Shown: piece by piece, positions 1-7,594 of the stretch | How the letters are laid out: the number at the start of each line of letters is the position of its first letter | Numbering within the stretch: the stretch's first letter is position 1 | Source: Planctomycetota bacterium | GTDB taxonomy: Bacteria; Planctomycetota; UBA1135; UBA2386 | DNA: 56,141 bases | NCBI GenBank assembly: GCA_027621295.1 | Contig: JAQCBR010000011.1 | Span: forward strand, 1 to 56,141 | Direction: 5' to 3' | Program-made: the position numbers and the translations under genes | The notes under the pieces: model-generated | What the model saw: only the letters and a program-made list of their open reading frames with translations | Database searches by the model: none | What the model was told of the DNA's origin: nothing

Positions 1-462
1 GGCGGGGACGCCGCGGGTGACCATCGGGGACAGCTCTTCGGCTTCTTCGCCGTCCGCCTCGACGACCGTGCCGCGATCGTCCTCGACGATCCGGAGGCGC
101 ATGCCCACGAGCGCGCCCTCGACCTCGTTGGTCGCGGGCTCGCCGTCACGGCCCGGCATCTCCGACGTCGCGGTCGCCGTCCGGTAGACGCGCCACGTGC
201 CGCCGTCGGCCTGACCCTCATCGAAGATCAGCTTGGTCTCGCGCTTGGTCGTGCCGCCCGCGCCCGGGCCACCGAATCCGCCGCGGCCGCCGCCCATTGG
301 TTCACCGTCCACGAGGACTTCGCGCTCGCTCTGGTTCGACGATCGGGTCTCGATCGTGTAGCGGACGGGCTTCTGGGGCTTCTGGATCGAGATGTCGATC
401 TTGTCCTGGGCGGGGAGCGCGGCGCTGAGTGCCACGATCGAATACAGCGAGTAGCGGATCAT
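1..462 (-). CDS. Exported hypothetical protein, 3' end outside window
   Basis: The reading frame opens with ATG at 462 and stays open for 154 codons to the left edge, so the C-terminus is missing. The start MIRYSLYSIVALSAALPAQ is a short signal peptide with a likely cleavage after A-Q. The mature part begins with a strand-like stretch (KIDISIQKPQKPVRYTIET), then a glycine-rich loop around residues 58-70 (MGGGRGGFGGPGAGG), then an acidic segment rich in D and E. I do not recognise a family. It is divergent from the cytochrome/monooxygenase gene, with 220 bases between them. That gap holds no further gene that I can support. Confidence 0.6.
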   Translation of the reverse strand, partial: MIRYSLYSIVALSAALPAQDKIDISIQKPQKPVRYTIETRSSNQSEREVLVDGEPMGGGRGGFGGPGAGGTTKRETKLIFDEGQADGGTWRVYRTATATSEMPGRDGEPATNEVEGALVGMRLRIVEDDRGTVVEADGEEAEELSPMVTRGVPA

Positions 463-682
463 GATGCTTCGGATGCGAGGTGTGCGCACGGCCGGGGTGG
501 GGCTGCCAACGGTGGAGACCCCGACGCCACGGGAGTGTCGGTGCCGCGTAGATACGGACGGCAGACCCAGCTCAACACGGCACAGCGCAGAAAACCCGAC
601 TCCCGCGGGGTTTGGGACAGCAACGTTGCGAATCGGGTAGCGGTCCGGTGGAGCGGGTCTCGGGGGCGCCGTATGTGCCGCC

Positions 683-2188
683 ATGCTGATTCTTCGTGCC
701 TCAGGCCTGATTCCGGCGCTCCTGGGAGCGCTTCTGGGACCTGCGTCCTCCCAGGAATTGCCCCTCCCACTGCCGAGTTGGACCCGGGAGATCGGCCCCC
801 TGGTCCATCGGGCCTGCAGCCACTGCCATCGTCCGGGTCAGGCTGCGCCCTTCGCCCTGCTGACCTACCGGGACGTCCAGAAGCGGGGCCCGATGGTGGC
901 GGACGTCGTCGAGGATGGGTTCATGCCGCCTTGGCACCCGTCCCCCGACGGACCCCGGTACCAGGACGAGCGGCGCCTCGCCGACTCCGAGATCGCCGCC
1001 CTGGTGCGGTGGGTGGAAGGGGGTATGCCCCACGGTCCTGGCGAGCTCGACCCACCGACGTATCCCACGGGCTATGAGCTCGGCGAGCCGGACCTCGTCG
1101 TGGAGATGCAGGACGCGTTCGAAGTGCCCGCCAGCGGGCCCGACATCTACCGTAACTTCCTGGTTCCGCTGGGCTTGGACGAGGATCGATGGGTGACTGC
1201 CATCGAGCTCCTGCCGTCGGCGCGGCCCGTCGTGCACCACGTCCTCTTCCATCTGGACGGCTCAGGCAACGCACGCCGCCGAGATGGCCGGGACGGGCGG
1301 CCGGGTTTCTCGGGGATGGGCGGGATCGAGCGCCGCGAAGCCTTCGGCGGCTGGGCCGTCGGTCAGACGGCGCGACATCTTCCTGAGGGTTTCGCAGTCC
1401 GGATTCCGGCAGGTTCCGACCTGGTGCTCGCCACGCACTTCCATCCCTCCGGCAAGATCGAGCGCGAGAAGACCCGCGTCGCGCTCTACTTCGCCGACGA
1501 GACGGCGCCGAGGGCCTTCGAGTCGTTCATGCTGCCGCCGCTCTACGGCGCTCTTTCGGGCCTCGACATCCCGGCGGGCGATGCCGATTACCGTCTCGAA
1601 GACCGGTTCGAACTCCCGGTCGACGTCGAGGTGCACCACGTCTGGGCTCACGCTCACATGGTCTGTGCGTCGGTCCGGGCCGCGGCCACGAAGCCCGACG
1701 GGACCGAGATCCTGCTGCTCGACGTGCCGCGATGGGACTTCAACTGGCAGGATCGCTACGCGCTGGAGGAGCCCGTCGTGCTGCCGGCCGGATCGGTGCT
1801 CGAGGTCGTGATCCGCTACGACAACTCGGCAGAAAACCCCTCGAATCCCTTCGATCCGCCGCGGCGGGTCCGATGGGGGCGCGAGTCGACCGACGAGATG
1901 GGGGCCGTGGTGTTCGGCGGCGCTGTCGTCGATCCGTCCACTCAGGGGACTCTGGTCCGTGCCCTCGGCGAGCACGCGCGTCGGGTGGCCGCGGGCCGCG
2001 CGCGGGGTCGTGACGAAGAACCGATCTCCGCCGGACAGCTCACCGGGTTGCGCAGACTCGATCGGAACGGTGACGGCTTCATCGAGTCGGACGAAGTGCC
2101 TCCGCGGTTCGGGCAGCTCTTCCTGGCGATGGATCGCGACGGCGACGGCAAGGTCCGGATCGACGAACTGGAGGGACGGCGGCGTTGA
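683..2188 (+). CDS. Heme c / PHM-like copper monooxygenase with C-terminal EF-hands
   Basis: A 501-residue exported protein with three modules. A signal peptide ends near SSQ (about residue 24). A c-type heme site C45-S-H-C48-H49 follows, with MPPWHP as a possible axial-Met region. The central part carries all six copper ligands of peptidylglycine monooxygenase-type enzymes: H185-H186 and H252 for the first copper, and H323-x-H325 plus M406 (in TDEMG) for the second. The spacings (66, 71 and 81 residues) closely match those known for PHM. Two EF-hand loops (DRNGDGFIESDEV near 457, DRDGDGKVRIDEL near 484) end the protein. Predicted role: periplasmic oxidation of an unknown substrate, with heme as an internal electron carrier. 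The next gene, a redoxin, overlaps the stop codon. Confidence 0.85.
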   Translation: MLILRASGLIPALLGALLGPASSQELPLPLPSWTREIGPLVHRACSHCHRPGQAAPFALLTYRDVQKRGPMVADVVEDGFMPPWHPSPDGPRYQDERRLADSEIAALVRWVEGGMPHGPGELDPPTYPTGYELGEPDLVVEMQDAFEVPASGPDIYRNFLVPLGLDEDRWVTAIELLPSARPVVHHVLFHLDGSGNARRRDGRDGRPGFSGMGGIERREAFGGWAVGQTARHLPEGFAVRIPAGSDLVLATHFHPSGKIEREKTRVALYFADETAPRAFESFMLPPLYGALSGLDIPAGDADYRLEDRFELPVDVEVHHVWAHAHMVCASVRAAATKPDGTEILLLDVPRWDFNWQDRYALEEPVVLPAGSVLEVVIRYDNSAENPSNPFDPPRRVRWGRESTDEMGAVVFGGAVVDPSTQGTLVRALGEHARRVAAGRARGRDEEPISAGQLTGLRRLDRNGDGFIESDEVPPRFGQLFLAMDRDGDGKVRIDELEGRRR

Positions 2189-2769
2189 GCGGTCCCGTTC
2201 GGTCGTGTGGCTGGCTCCTCGGCGCCGCGGCGCTCGCCGCCTGTTCATCGTGTCTCTCCCGACCTCCGGAGGGTGTGAGGCACGGGACGGAGGCGGTCGC
2301 ATGGCGTACGGGCGAGGTCAACGTGGTCGTGTTCGTCACGCACGACTGCCCGGTGGCGAACCAGTCGGTGCCGGAACTCCTCCGCCTGGTCGACGAGTTC
2401 GCTCCGCGCGGCGTGATCCTGCGCGTCGTGCACGTCGACCCCGATGCAGGCTGGGATCAGATCCGCGAGCACGCTCGGGACTACGGACTCGAGGACCGCG
2501 TGGAGGTCCTCCACGACCCGGCACAGCGTCTCGCCGGTGCGCTGGGAGCCCGGGCGACGCCGGAGGCCTTCGTTCTCGATCGAGAAGGGGGCGTTCGCTA
2601 CCGGGGCCGCGTGGATGACCTCTACACCGCGCTCGGGCGGCGTCGCGCGGAGCAGGGGCGCCGACACGTTGCCGAGGCGCTCCGCGCCCTGCTCGCCGGA
2701 GAGGCGATCATGGTCGAGGAAACCGAGCCGGTCGGCTGCCTGCTACCCGTGCCACGTGCCGACGGGTAG
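2185..2769 (+). CDS. Redoxin/thioredoxin-fold lipoprotein
   Basis: 194 residues starting at TTG, whose bases overlap the TGA of the upstream monooxygenase by 4, so the two are surely co-translated. A lipobox-like LAAC (residues 17-20) suggests an anchored periplasmic lipoprotein. The fold shows VVVFVTHDCPVANQS, where C55 sits at the thioredoxin active-site position, but the second Cys of CxxC is replaced (CPVA). It therefore has one peroxidatic-type Cys, as in many AhpC/TSA-like redoxins. A conserved cis-Pro region (ATPEAFVLD) and a C-terminal EPVGCLLP with another Cys are present. Such redoxins recur beside heme/copper monooxygenase-like genes in planctomycetes (recalled, not searched). It may supply or remove electrons for its neighbour. 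Confidence 0.8.
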   Translation: MSGPVRSCGWLLGAAALAACSSCLSRPPEGVRHGTEAVAWRTGEVNVVVFVTHDCPVANQSVPELLRLVDEFAPRGVILRVVHVDPDAGWDQIREHARDYGLEDRVEVLHDPAQRLAGALGARATPEAFVLDREGGVRYRGRVDDLYTALGRRRAEQGRRHVAEALRALLAGEAIMVEETEPVGCLLPVPRADG

Positions 2770-2810
2770 GTGGTTCGTCCAAGCCTCGGGATGTCGACCT
2801 ACCGGTCGGC
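2758..2810. terminator. Inverted repeat across two converging stop codons
   Basis: GCCGACGGGTAG (2758-2769) pairs with CTACCGGTCGGC (2799-2810) at 11 of 12 positions across a 29-base loop. Each arm contains the stop codon of one of the two converging genes, so both proteins end in Ala-Asp-x-stop. It could act as a bidirectional terminator, but there is no T-tract. Confidence 0.35.
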
Positions 2811-3506
2811 GAGTTCGGCTCGGAGCCGGCCGCGCTCGTCCACCGCGTCTGCCCAAGCGATGTGGCCGAGCAGCGCTCCGCCCGCGGTCCGGGTCCCAGA
2901 CTCGATCTCGAGCGCCTCCGCGACGCCGGCGTCGGCGCGCATGGTTCGGAGGAAGCGCGCGACGTTCGGGTAGGCGCGCGCGTAGTCGAGGCTCTCCTCG
3001 CTCCACCGCGCCATCGCGAAGACGTAGGCGTCGAGGATGTTGCGATGGTCGAGCAGTACGTGCTCGCGTCCTTCGAGGTGCGCGTCGAGCTGGGCGACCT
3101 GACCGCGGACGGCTTCCCGAGCGTGGGCACGGACCGCTTCGTGCTCGGACTCGGACGGGTGGAAGCGTTGCGGCGCGAACACCGGGGAGTGGGCCGCATG
3201 GAAGCCGCTGTCGAGCCAGGACAGCCAGCGATAGAGCCGGTAGCGGTCGCGCGTCCCGGCGGCGGGGACGAGGCTCGACTCCGGGTGGCGGTCGCCGAGC
3301 AGCAGCAGGATCGCGGCGTTCTCCGTCAACGTCTCGCCCTGGTCGACGAGGACCGGGACCTGGCCCTGCGGGTTGACCGCAGAGCGGTAGGTGTCGCCCT
3401 TGCGCTCGTCCCGGGTGACCCTGCACAGGTGATGGGGGATGCCGAGCCACTGGAGCACTACGATCTCGGACAGGGAGCAGGCCCCTGGTGAGTAGAACAG
3501 GATCAT
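2799..3506 (-). CDS. Glutathione S-transferase
   Basis: 235 residues, usual length for cytosolic GST. The N-terminal thioredoxin-fold domain opens MILFYSPGACSLSEIVVLQW; YSPGACSLS with C10 is typical of beta-class bacterial GSTs. NPQGQVPVLVDQGETLTENAA carries the cis-Pro and the glutathione gamma-glutamyl contact region (E-N). The C-terminal helical domain contains RLYRWLSWLDSGFHAAHSP and a conserved N-capping-like segment near SLDYARAYPNVARFLRTM. It probably conjugates or reduces electrophiles with glutathione in the cytoplasm. It stands alone, converging on the redoxin gene and 12 bases upstream of the stop of the AGE epimerase gene on the same strand. Whether this organism makes glutathione is not shown here. 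Confidence 0.85.
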   Translation of the reverse strand: MILFYSPGACSLSEIVVLQWLGIPHHLCRVTRDERKGDTYRSAVNPQGQVPVLVDQGETLTENAAILLLLGDRHPESSLVPAAGTRDRYRLYRWLSWLDSGFHAAHSPVFAPQRFHPSESEHEAVRAHAREAVRGQVAQLDAHLEGREHVLLDHRNILDAYVFAMARWSEESLDYARAYPNVARFLRTMRADAGVAEALEIESGTRTAGGALLGHIAWADAVDERGRLRAELADR

Positions 3507-3518
3507 GATCTTCGGGAC

Positions 3519-4715
3519 CTAGGTCGGGTCGGGACGGTGGAGCAGCTCATCGCAGAGCTGCCAGCAGCGGAGCTGCATCCGAGGGATGTGGAAGCAGCTC
3601 TTCCAGTGGTTCCCCTTCACCGTCGACGAGAGTCGTCCGTCCCTGTGCAGGTAGCCGAACCACTCGCCATGCTCGGCGTCCGGGAAGCGCGCGTGCATCC
3701 AGTCGTCGACCTGCCGGTGCCAGGCTGCGTACTTCGGTTCGCCGGTGGCGGCGAACGCCATCAGCGTCGCGATCGTCGCCTCGTTCTGCGGCCACCAGAA
3801 CTTCATGTCGTGCCAGTACTCGGACGGGGGTCCGCCGCGGCAGTCGCGGAAGTAGAGGATGCCCTCGTGCTCCTCGTCCCAGCCCCACTTCCACATCCAG
3901 TCGAGGATGCGGGTGCCGAGGGCGGTGAGCCTGGCGTCGCCGCCGCGGTGGCGCGCCTCGTCGAGGATGAACCAGGCAGCCTCGATCGCGTGCCCGGGAT
4001 TGAGGAGCCGCCCGTCGAAGTGGTCGAGGAACTCCCCGTTCGGTCCCACGGTCTCGAGCACGGCTTCGAAGTCCGGGTGCATGAAGTCCCGCTCGATCTC
4101 GGCGATCGATCGATCGATCCAGGTTGCGCAGGCTGCGTGATCGGGTGCGGCCTTGCGCAGCTCCTGCGCGGTGACGATCAGGATCATCGGCACCGCGAGG
4201 CCCTTCTGTGGGCGCGTGACGGGATCGACCTTGGTCGGGAGCGCGCCTGGGGTGGTCAGCAGTTGCGTGACCTGCTCGAAGAGCGCGACGGCCCGTTCGC
4301 GGACCGCCGTGTCACCGGTGGCCCGGGCCAGCGCGGCGAGCGCGATGACGGTGAAGCACTCGGAGAACACGTAGCGCCGCTTCCGCAGGGGGCGCCCGTC
4401 GCGCGTCACCAGGAAGAACATCCTGCCGTCCGTGTCGAAGCAGTGGCGGTCGAGGAACTCCACACCGTGCCGGCAGCCCTCCAGCCATTCCGGCCGCGGT
4501 TCGACCTCCGTGTAGAGCGTCCCCATGAGCCATGCGAAGCGCCCCTGTGCCCAGACGCTCTTGTCCGTGTCGAGCAGGGTCCCGTCCCGGTCGCGGCAGA
4601 ACAGGAAGCCGCCGTGCTCCCGGTCGAACGCACGTTCCATCCAGAACGGGACGACGTCCTCCAGGAGACCCTGGCGGTATCGGTCGCGGGCTTGCTTCAG
4701 GTCTTCGCGCTGCAT
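3519..4715 (-). CDS. AGE-family sugar epimerase/isomerase (N-acylglucosamine 2-epimerase-like)
   Basis: 398 residues from ATG 4715 (MQREDLKQARDRYRQ), the usual length for the (alpha/alpha)6-barrel AGE superfamily. Family signatures are seen throughout: FWMERAFDREHGGFLFCRDRD near the N-terminus, LNPGHAIEAAWFILDEA with the catalytic His, and KGNHWKSCFHIPRMQL with the second His near the C-terminus. Members interconvert GlcNAc/ManNAc, cellobiose or mannose/fructose. The exact sugar cannot be told from sequence. The frame stays open far upstream, but that extension is Arg-rich noise lying over the divergent gene. The chosen start fits the family and is preceded by a TAGACT box 11 bases upstream. 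Confidence 0.88.
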   Translation of the reverse strand: MQREDLKQARDRYRQGLLEDVVPFWMERAFDREHGGFLFCRDRDGTLLDTDKSVWAQGRFAWLMGTLYTEVEPRPEWLEGCRHGVEFLDRHCFDTDGRMFFLVTRDGRPLRKRRYVFSECFTVIALAALARATGDTAVRERAVALFEQVTQLLTTPGALPTKVDPVTRPQKGLAVPMILIVTAQELRKAAPDHAACATWIDRSIAEIERDFMHPDFEAVLETVGPNGEFLDHFDGRLLNPGHAIEAAWFILDEARHRGGDARLTALGTRILDWMWKWGWDEEHEGILYFRDCRGGPPSEYWHDMKFWWPQNEATIATLMAFAATGEPKYAAWHRQVDDWMHARFPDAEHGEWFGYLHRDGRLSSTVKGNHWKSCFHIPRMQLRCWQLCDELLHRPDPT

Positions 4716-4726
4716 CGAGGGGCGGG

Positions 4727-4732
4727 AGTCTA
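4727..4732 (-). promoter_or_regulatory. Possible -10 box of the AGE epimerase gene
   Basis: TAGACT on the minus strand, 11 bases before the ATG at 4715, with a weak TTCGGC 17 bases further upstream. Similar TANNNT boxes lie very near other start codons in this window. Weak evidence alone. Confidence 0.3.
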
Positions 4733-4792
4733 GCTGCGCGGTCGTCTCGGCCGAAGGTCCAGCGCTTGCGCCGAGTCGGCGGACGCCGTTGG

Positions 4793-6223
4793 ATGCGCGC
4801 TGTGCGTCGCGTTTCCGACTGCGTGCTCGTGGGCCTCGCCGCGCTCGGCGGCTACCTGCTGCTCGCCCAGAGGACCTTCTACGGGGTCGACGGCTGGCGG
4901 CTGGTTCGCCGCGTGTCGACCGGGGACGTGCGGAGCGACATGCACCTGCTCTACAAGCCGATCGCGCATTGCTTCGCGCTCGTCGGAGAGAGCCTCGGGC
5001 TGTCGGTCTACGAATCGATGGTCCTCGCGAGCGCGGTCGGCACGGCGCTCGGCGTCGCGTTCCTCGTCGAGGCTGGGCGCCAACTCGGGCTGGATCGTCG
5101 CCGCGCGGTCCTGACCGCAGCCCTGGTCGGAGCGCTGCCCGGGGTGCTGTTCTTCGCGACCGTCGTCGAGCGGCACGGCCCGTTCTTCGGGTTCGCGGGC
5201 GCGACGGCGCTCGCGGCGGCATGTCTCGCCGCGCGGCCCGGGATCGGCCGTGGACTCTGGTTCGCGTGTGCGTGCACCGCGGCGTACGCCGCGCACTCGA
5301 CCGGGGTCCTGATGGTGGCGGCATTCCTGCCGTTCGCGTTCGTCCTCGCGTGGCGGAATCGGGGCGCGGAGCGGCCGCCGCTCGCGCCGTTCGTCACCGC
5401 GGCGGTCGGGACCGCGGTCGGCATGGTCGCAGCGCGCCGGCTCGGCGTGATGCTCGGCACCGTGCAGAACGAGGGCGACAACTTCGCGTTCTTCCTGCAG
5501 CACGCGGCGGTCCACGTCGGGCAGGTCGGCCAGCTCCCGGCGTGCCTGTGGAACGAGGTGCTGGTCGCGTTCTTCCCGGCGTCCTTGCTGTGGCTGTTCG
5601 CCCGGCCCCGGGACACGCTCCTGCTCGGGTCCGTCGCGGGGGCCATCGCGGTCTACGGGCTGTTCTCGTTCCTGATCCTCGGCTCGTTCGACGAGCGGGG
5701 GGCGTACGCGCTGCCGCTCGCCTGGCCGCTCGCGGCGGCCGCAGCGAGGGGCCTTCGGGTCGCGCAGATCGTGCGGGCCTTCCTCGCCGCCGGGCTCGTG
5801 TCGGTCGTCCTCGTGCTTCGTCATGACGACCGTCACCTCGACGCGTGGGACGAAGGGCTCCGCGCCCTCTCCGGGGCACGGGAGCCCTACCTCGTGGCCG
5901 CGGCCTGGGACGACTTCGAGTACGTGTTCCTGTTCCAGCCGGACGCGCGCTCCGGCAGCGGCTTCTACGACGCGTTCGACGCCCACGGTTTTCCGCTCGA
6001 GATGCTGCGCGGGAATGCGGCGCTCCTGCACGCGTTCCTCGGCGAGAGGTGCGCTTCGGGTCGCGTCCTGTTCGTCTCCGATCGCGGACTGGAGACGCTG
6101 CGCCAGCCGGCTGATCCGGGCAAGGCAGGGCCTGCAGTCGTCGAGGTGCTGGAGCAGGGCTTCGAGTTCGAGCGGGTCGACGCAGCGGGCTTCCACGGCT
6201 TCCGCCTGAACCCGAGGAGCTGA
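4793..6223 (+). CDS. Polytopic membrane protein, possibly a lipid-linked-sugar glycosyltransferase
   Basis: 476 residues from ATG 4793 (MRAVRRVSDCVLVGLAAL). About nine or ten hydrophobic segments are visible, including LVGLAALGGYLLLAQ (about 12-26), LVGALPGVLFFATVV, FACACTAAYAAHSTGVLMVA, VTAAVGTAVGMVAA, FFPASLLWLFA and LGSVAGAIAVYGLFSFLIL. A hydrophilic C-terminal domain of about 130 residues follows. The architecture resembles GT-C fold mannosyltransferase/PMT-like proteins, but I cannot point to a clear catalytic Asp-Glu loop, so the class is a guess. Its stop overlaps the start of the next gene by one base (TGATG), so the two are co-translated. It is divergent from the AGE epimerase, 77 bases apart, which hints at sugar metabolism. 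Confidence 0.6.
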   Translation: MRAVRRVSDCVLVGLAALGGYLLLAQRTFYGVDGWRLVRRVSTGDVRSDMHLLYKPIAHCFALVGESLGLSVYESMVLASAVGTALGVAFLVEAGRQLGLDRRRAVLTAALVGALPGVLFFATVVERHGPFFGFAGATALAAACLAARPGIGRGLWFACACTAAYAAHSTGVLMVAAFLPFAFVLAWRNRGAERPPLAPFVTAAVGTAVGMVAARRLGVMLGTVQNEGDNFAFFLQHAAVHVGQVGQLPACLWNEVLVAFFPASLLWLFARPRDTLLLGSVAGAIAVYGLFSFLILGSFDERGAYALPLAWPLAAAAARGLRVAQIVRAFLAAGLVSVVLVLRHDDRHLDAWDEGLRALSGAREPYLVAAAWDDFEYVFLFQPDARSGSGFYDAFDAHGFPLEMLRGNAALLHAFLGERCASGRVLFVSDRGLETLRQPADPGKAGPAVVEVLEQGFEFERVDAAGFHGFRLNPRS

Positions 6224-7569
6224 TGGTGGACCTCGCGTTCCATGCGCTCGAATACGGCGCCGACACTGCGCTCCGCCCCGTCGATCTCCGCTTCGTCGGT
6301 TCGACCGAGCAGGGCTTCGAGGTCGAGCGGAACGGCGCGGCCTGGCTCCGCGTCGGGCCCGGCTACCGGGTGCTGCGGACGCGGGCCTGCGGCGTCTGTT
6401 CGACGGATCTCGACCGACACTTCCTGCCGTTCCGGCTGCCGCAGGTGACCGGCCACGAGATGCTCGCGGTCGAGCCGGACGGCACGCGCGTCGTCGTCGA
6501 GATCAACGCGGGCCCGCGGGAGAGGGGGCTGCAGAGCGACTGCCGGGACTGTGCAGCCGGGCTGTGGCGTCACTGCCCCGAGCGGCTGGTGCTCGGCATC
6601 CACGACCTCCCAGGTGGGTTCGGGCCCTTCGTCCTGGCACCGGTCGGCGCCGTGGTGCCGGTTCCGGACGAGGTGGAGGACGAAGTGGCGCTGCTGGTCG
6701 AGCCGTTCGCGGCGGCGCTCCGCGCGGTGGACCGGACGGAGCTGCGGGACGGGGATCGGATCGCCGTGCTCGGGCCGCGGAAGCTCGGGATGCTGATCCT
6801 GGCCGCGCTGGCCGCGCGGCGGCGCGAACGACGGGCGGATTGGACGCTGGTCGCTCGCGTGCGCCGCGCGGAGCTCGCGGGGACCGCGACTGCGATGGGC
6901 GCCGACGAGGTCGTGGTCGAAGCGGCCTGCGCCGGCGTCGGGCTGGACGACGTGGTGTTCGACACGACCGCGAGTGCGCAGGGCTTCGAGATCGCGCTGC
7001 GACTCGCGAGGCGCGAGGTCCACCTGAAGTCCACGCACGGCCGTCCATCCGGCGGACTCGATCAGGCGACGGCCTTCGTCGTCGATGAACTGTCGATGCA
7101 GAGCCTCGGCGATCGCCGTCCGGGGCCCGGCATGACCTGGGGCTGGCTCGGTGCAGGGCCCGTCCCCGAGGGGTTCGCGCGCTCTGTGCCGGCCCGCGAA
7201 CCGAACGGCGGCTGCTTGAAGGGCTTCGAGGTCGTCGTCGTCGACGACCTCGCGGGAGCGGATACGGCGATCCGGCCGCAACCTGGCGTCGAGTCCGGAC
7301 TCGTCCGTCCGACCGGCACCATCCTGCTGCGCGAGCCGCGGGGCGGTGTCCTCGCCGATGCGGTGGTGCGGCGGGGCATCCGCCTGGCTTCGAGTCGATG
7401 CGGCGATTTCCGGACCGCGCTCGAACTCCTCTCCAGGGACGGGGAGCTGCGCGCGACCATCCGGACCCTGATCACCGGGAGATTCCCGGCGAGCGCGCTC
7501 GGTGCAGCCCTGGATGCCGCCCGGCAGCGGGACGCGATCAAGGTCGTCGTCGACCACGCGGACGACTGA
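6223..7569 (+). CDS. Zinc-containing alcohol dehydrogenase-like (MDR) protein
   Basis: 448 residues, longer than the usual 340-380 of the family. The catalytic domain shows RACGVCSTD (catalytic Zn Cys) and VTGHEM (GHE motif). A structural-zinc lobe (SDCRDCAAGLWRHC) has only three of the usual four Cys: the first position is Gln. The Rossmann part IAVLGPRKLGMLILAAL has GPRKLG in place of the usual GxGxxG. A C-terminal extension after about residue 290 includes MTWGWLGAGPVPEGF, which I do not recognise. It likely oxidises an alcohol or sugar alcohol with NAD(P), though activity is uncertain given the altered zinc and nucleotide motifs. It is co-translated with the upstream membrane protein. Confidence 0.72.
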   Translation: MVDLAFHALEYGADTALRPVDLRFVGSTEQGFEVERNGAAWLRVGPGYRVLRTRACGVCSTDLDRHFLPFRLPQVTGHEMLAVEPDGTRVVVEINAGPRERGLQSDCRDCAAGLWRHCPERLVLGIHDLPGGFGPFVLAPVGAVVPVPDEVEDEVALLVEPFAAALRAVDRTELRDGDRIAVLGPRKLGMLILAALAARRRERRADWTLVARVRRAELAGTATAMGADEVVVEAACAGVGLDDVVFDTTASAQGFEIALRLARREVHLKSTHGRPSGGLDQATAFVVDELSMQSLGDRRPGPGMTWGWLGAGPVPEGFARSVPAREPNGGCLKGFEVVVVDDLAGADTAIRPQPGVESGLVRPTGTILLREPRGGVLADAVVRRGIRLASSRCGDFRTALELLSRDGELRATIRTLITGRFPASALGAALDAARQRDAIKVVVDHADD

Positions 7570-7594
7570 CCGCGAGCGGTTCGGGCGCGACTCC

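Noticed and set aside
463-682. Small coding frame between the first two genes
   Set aside because: Frames here are Arg/Pro-rich with no ribosome-binding site or motif. A short AAACCC/GGGTTT stem (592-613) is too weak to call.
4730-7557. Long minus-strand frames over the membrane protein and dehydrogenase
   Set aside because: Repetitive Arg/Pro/Glu composition and no motif; the plus-strand genes have clear membrane segments and dehydrogenase motifs.
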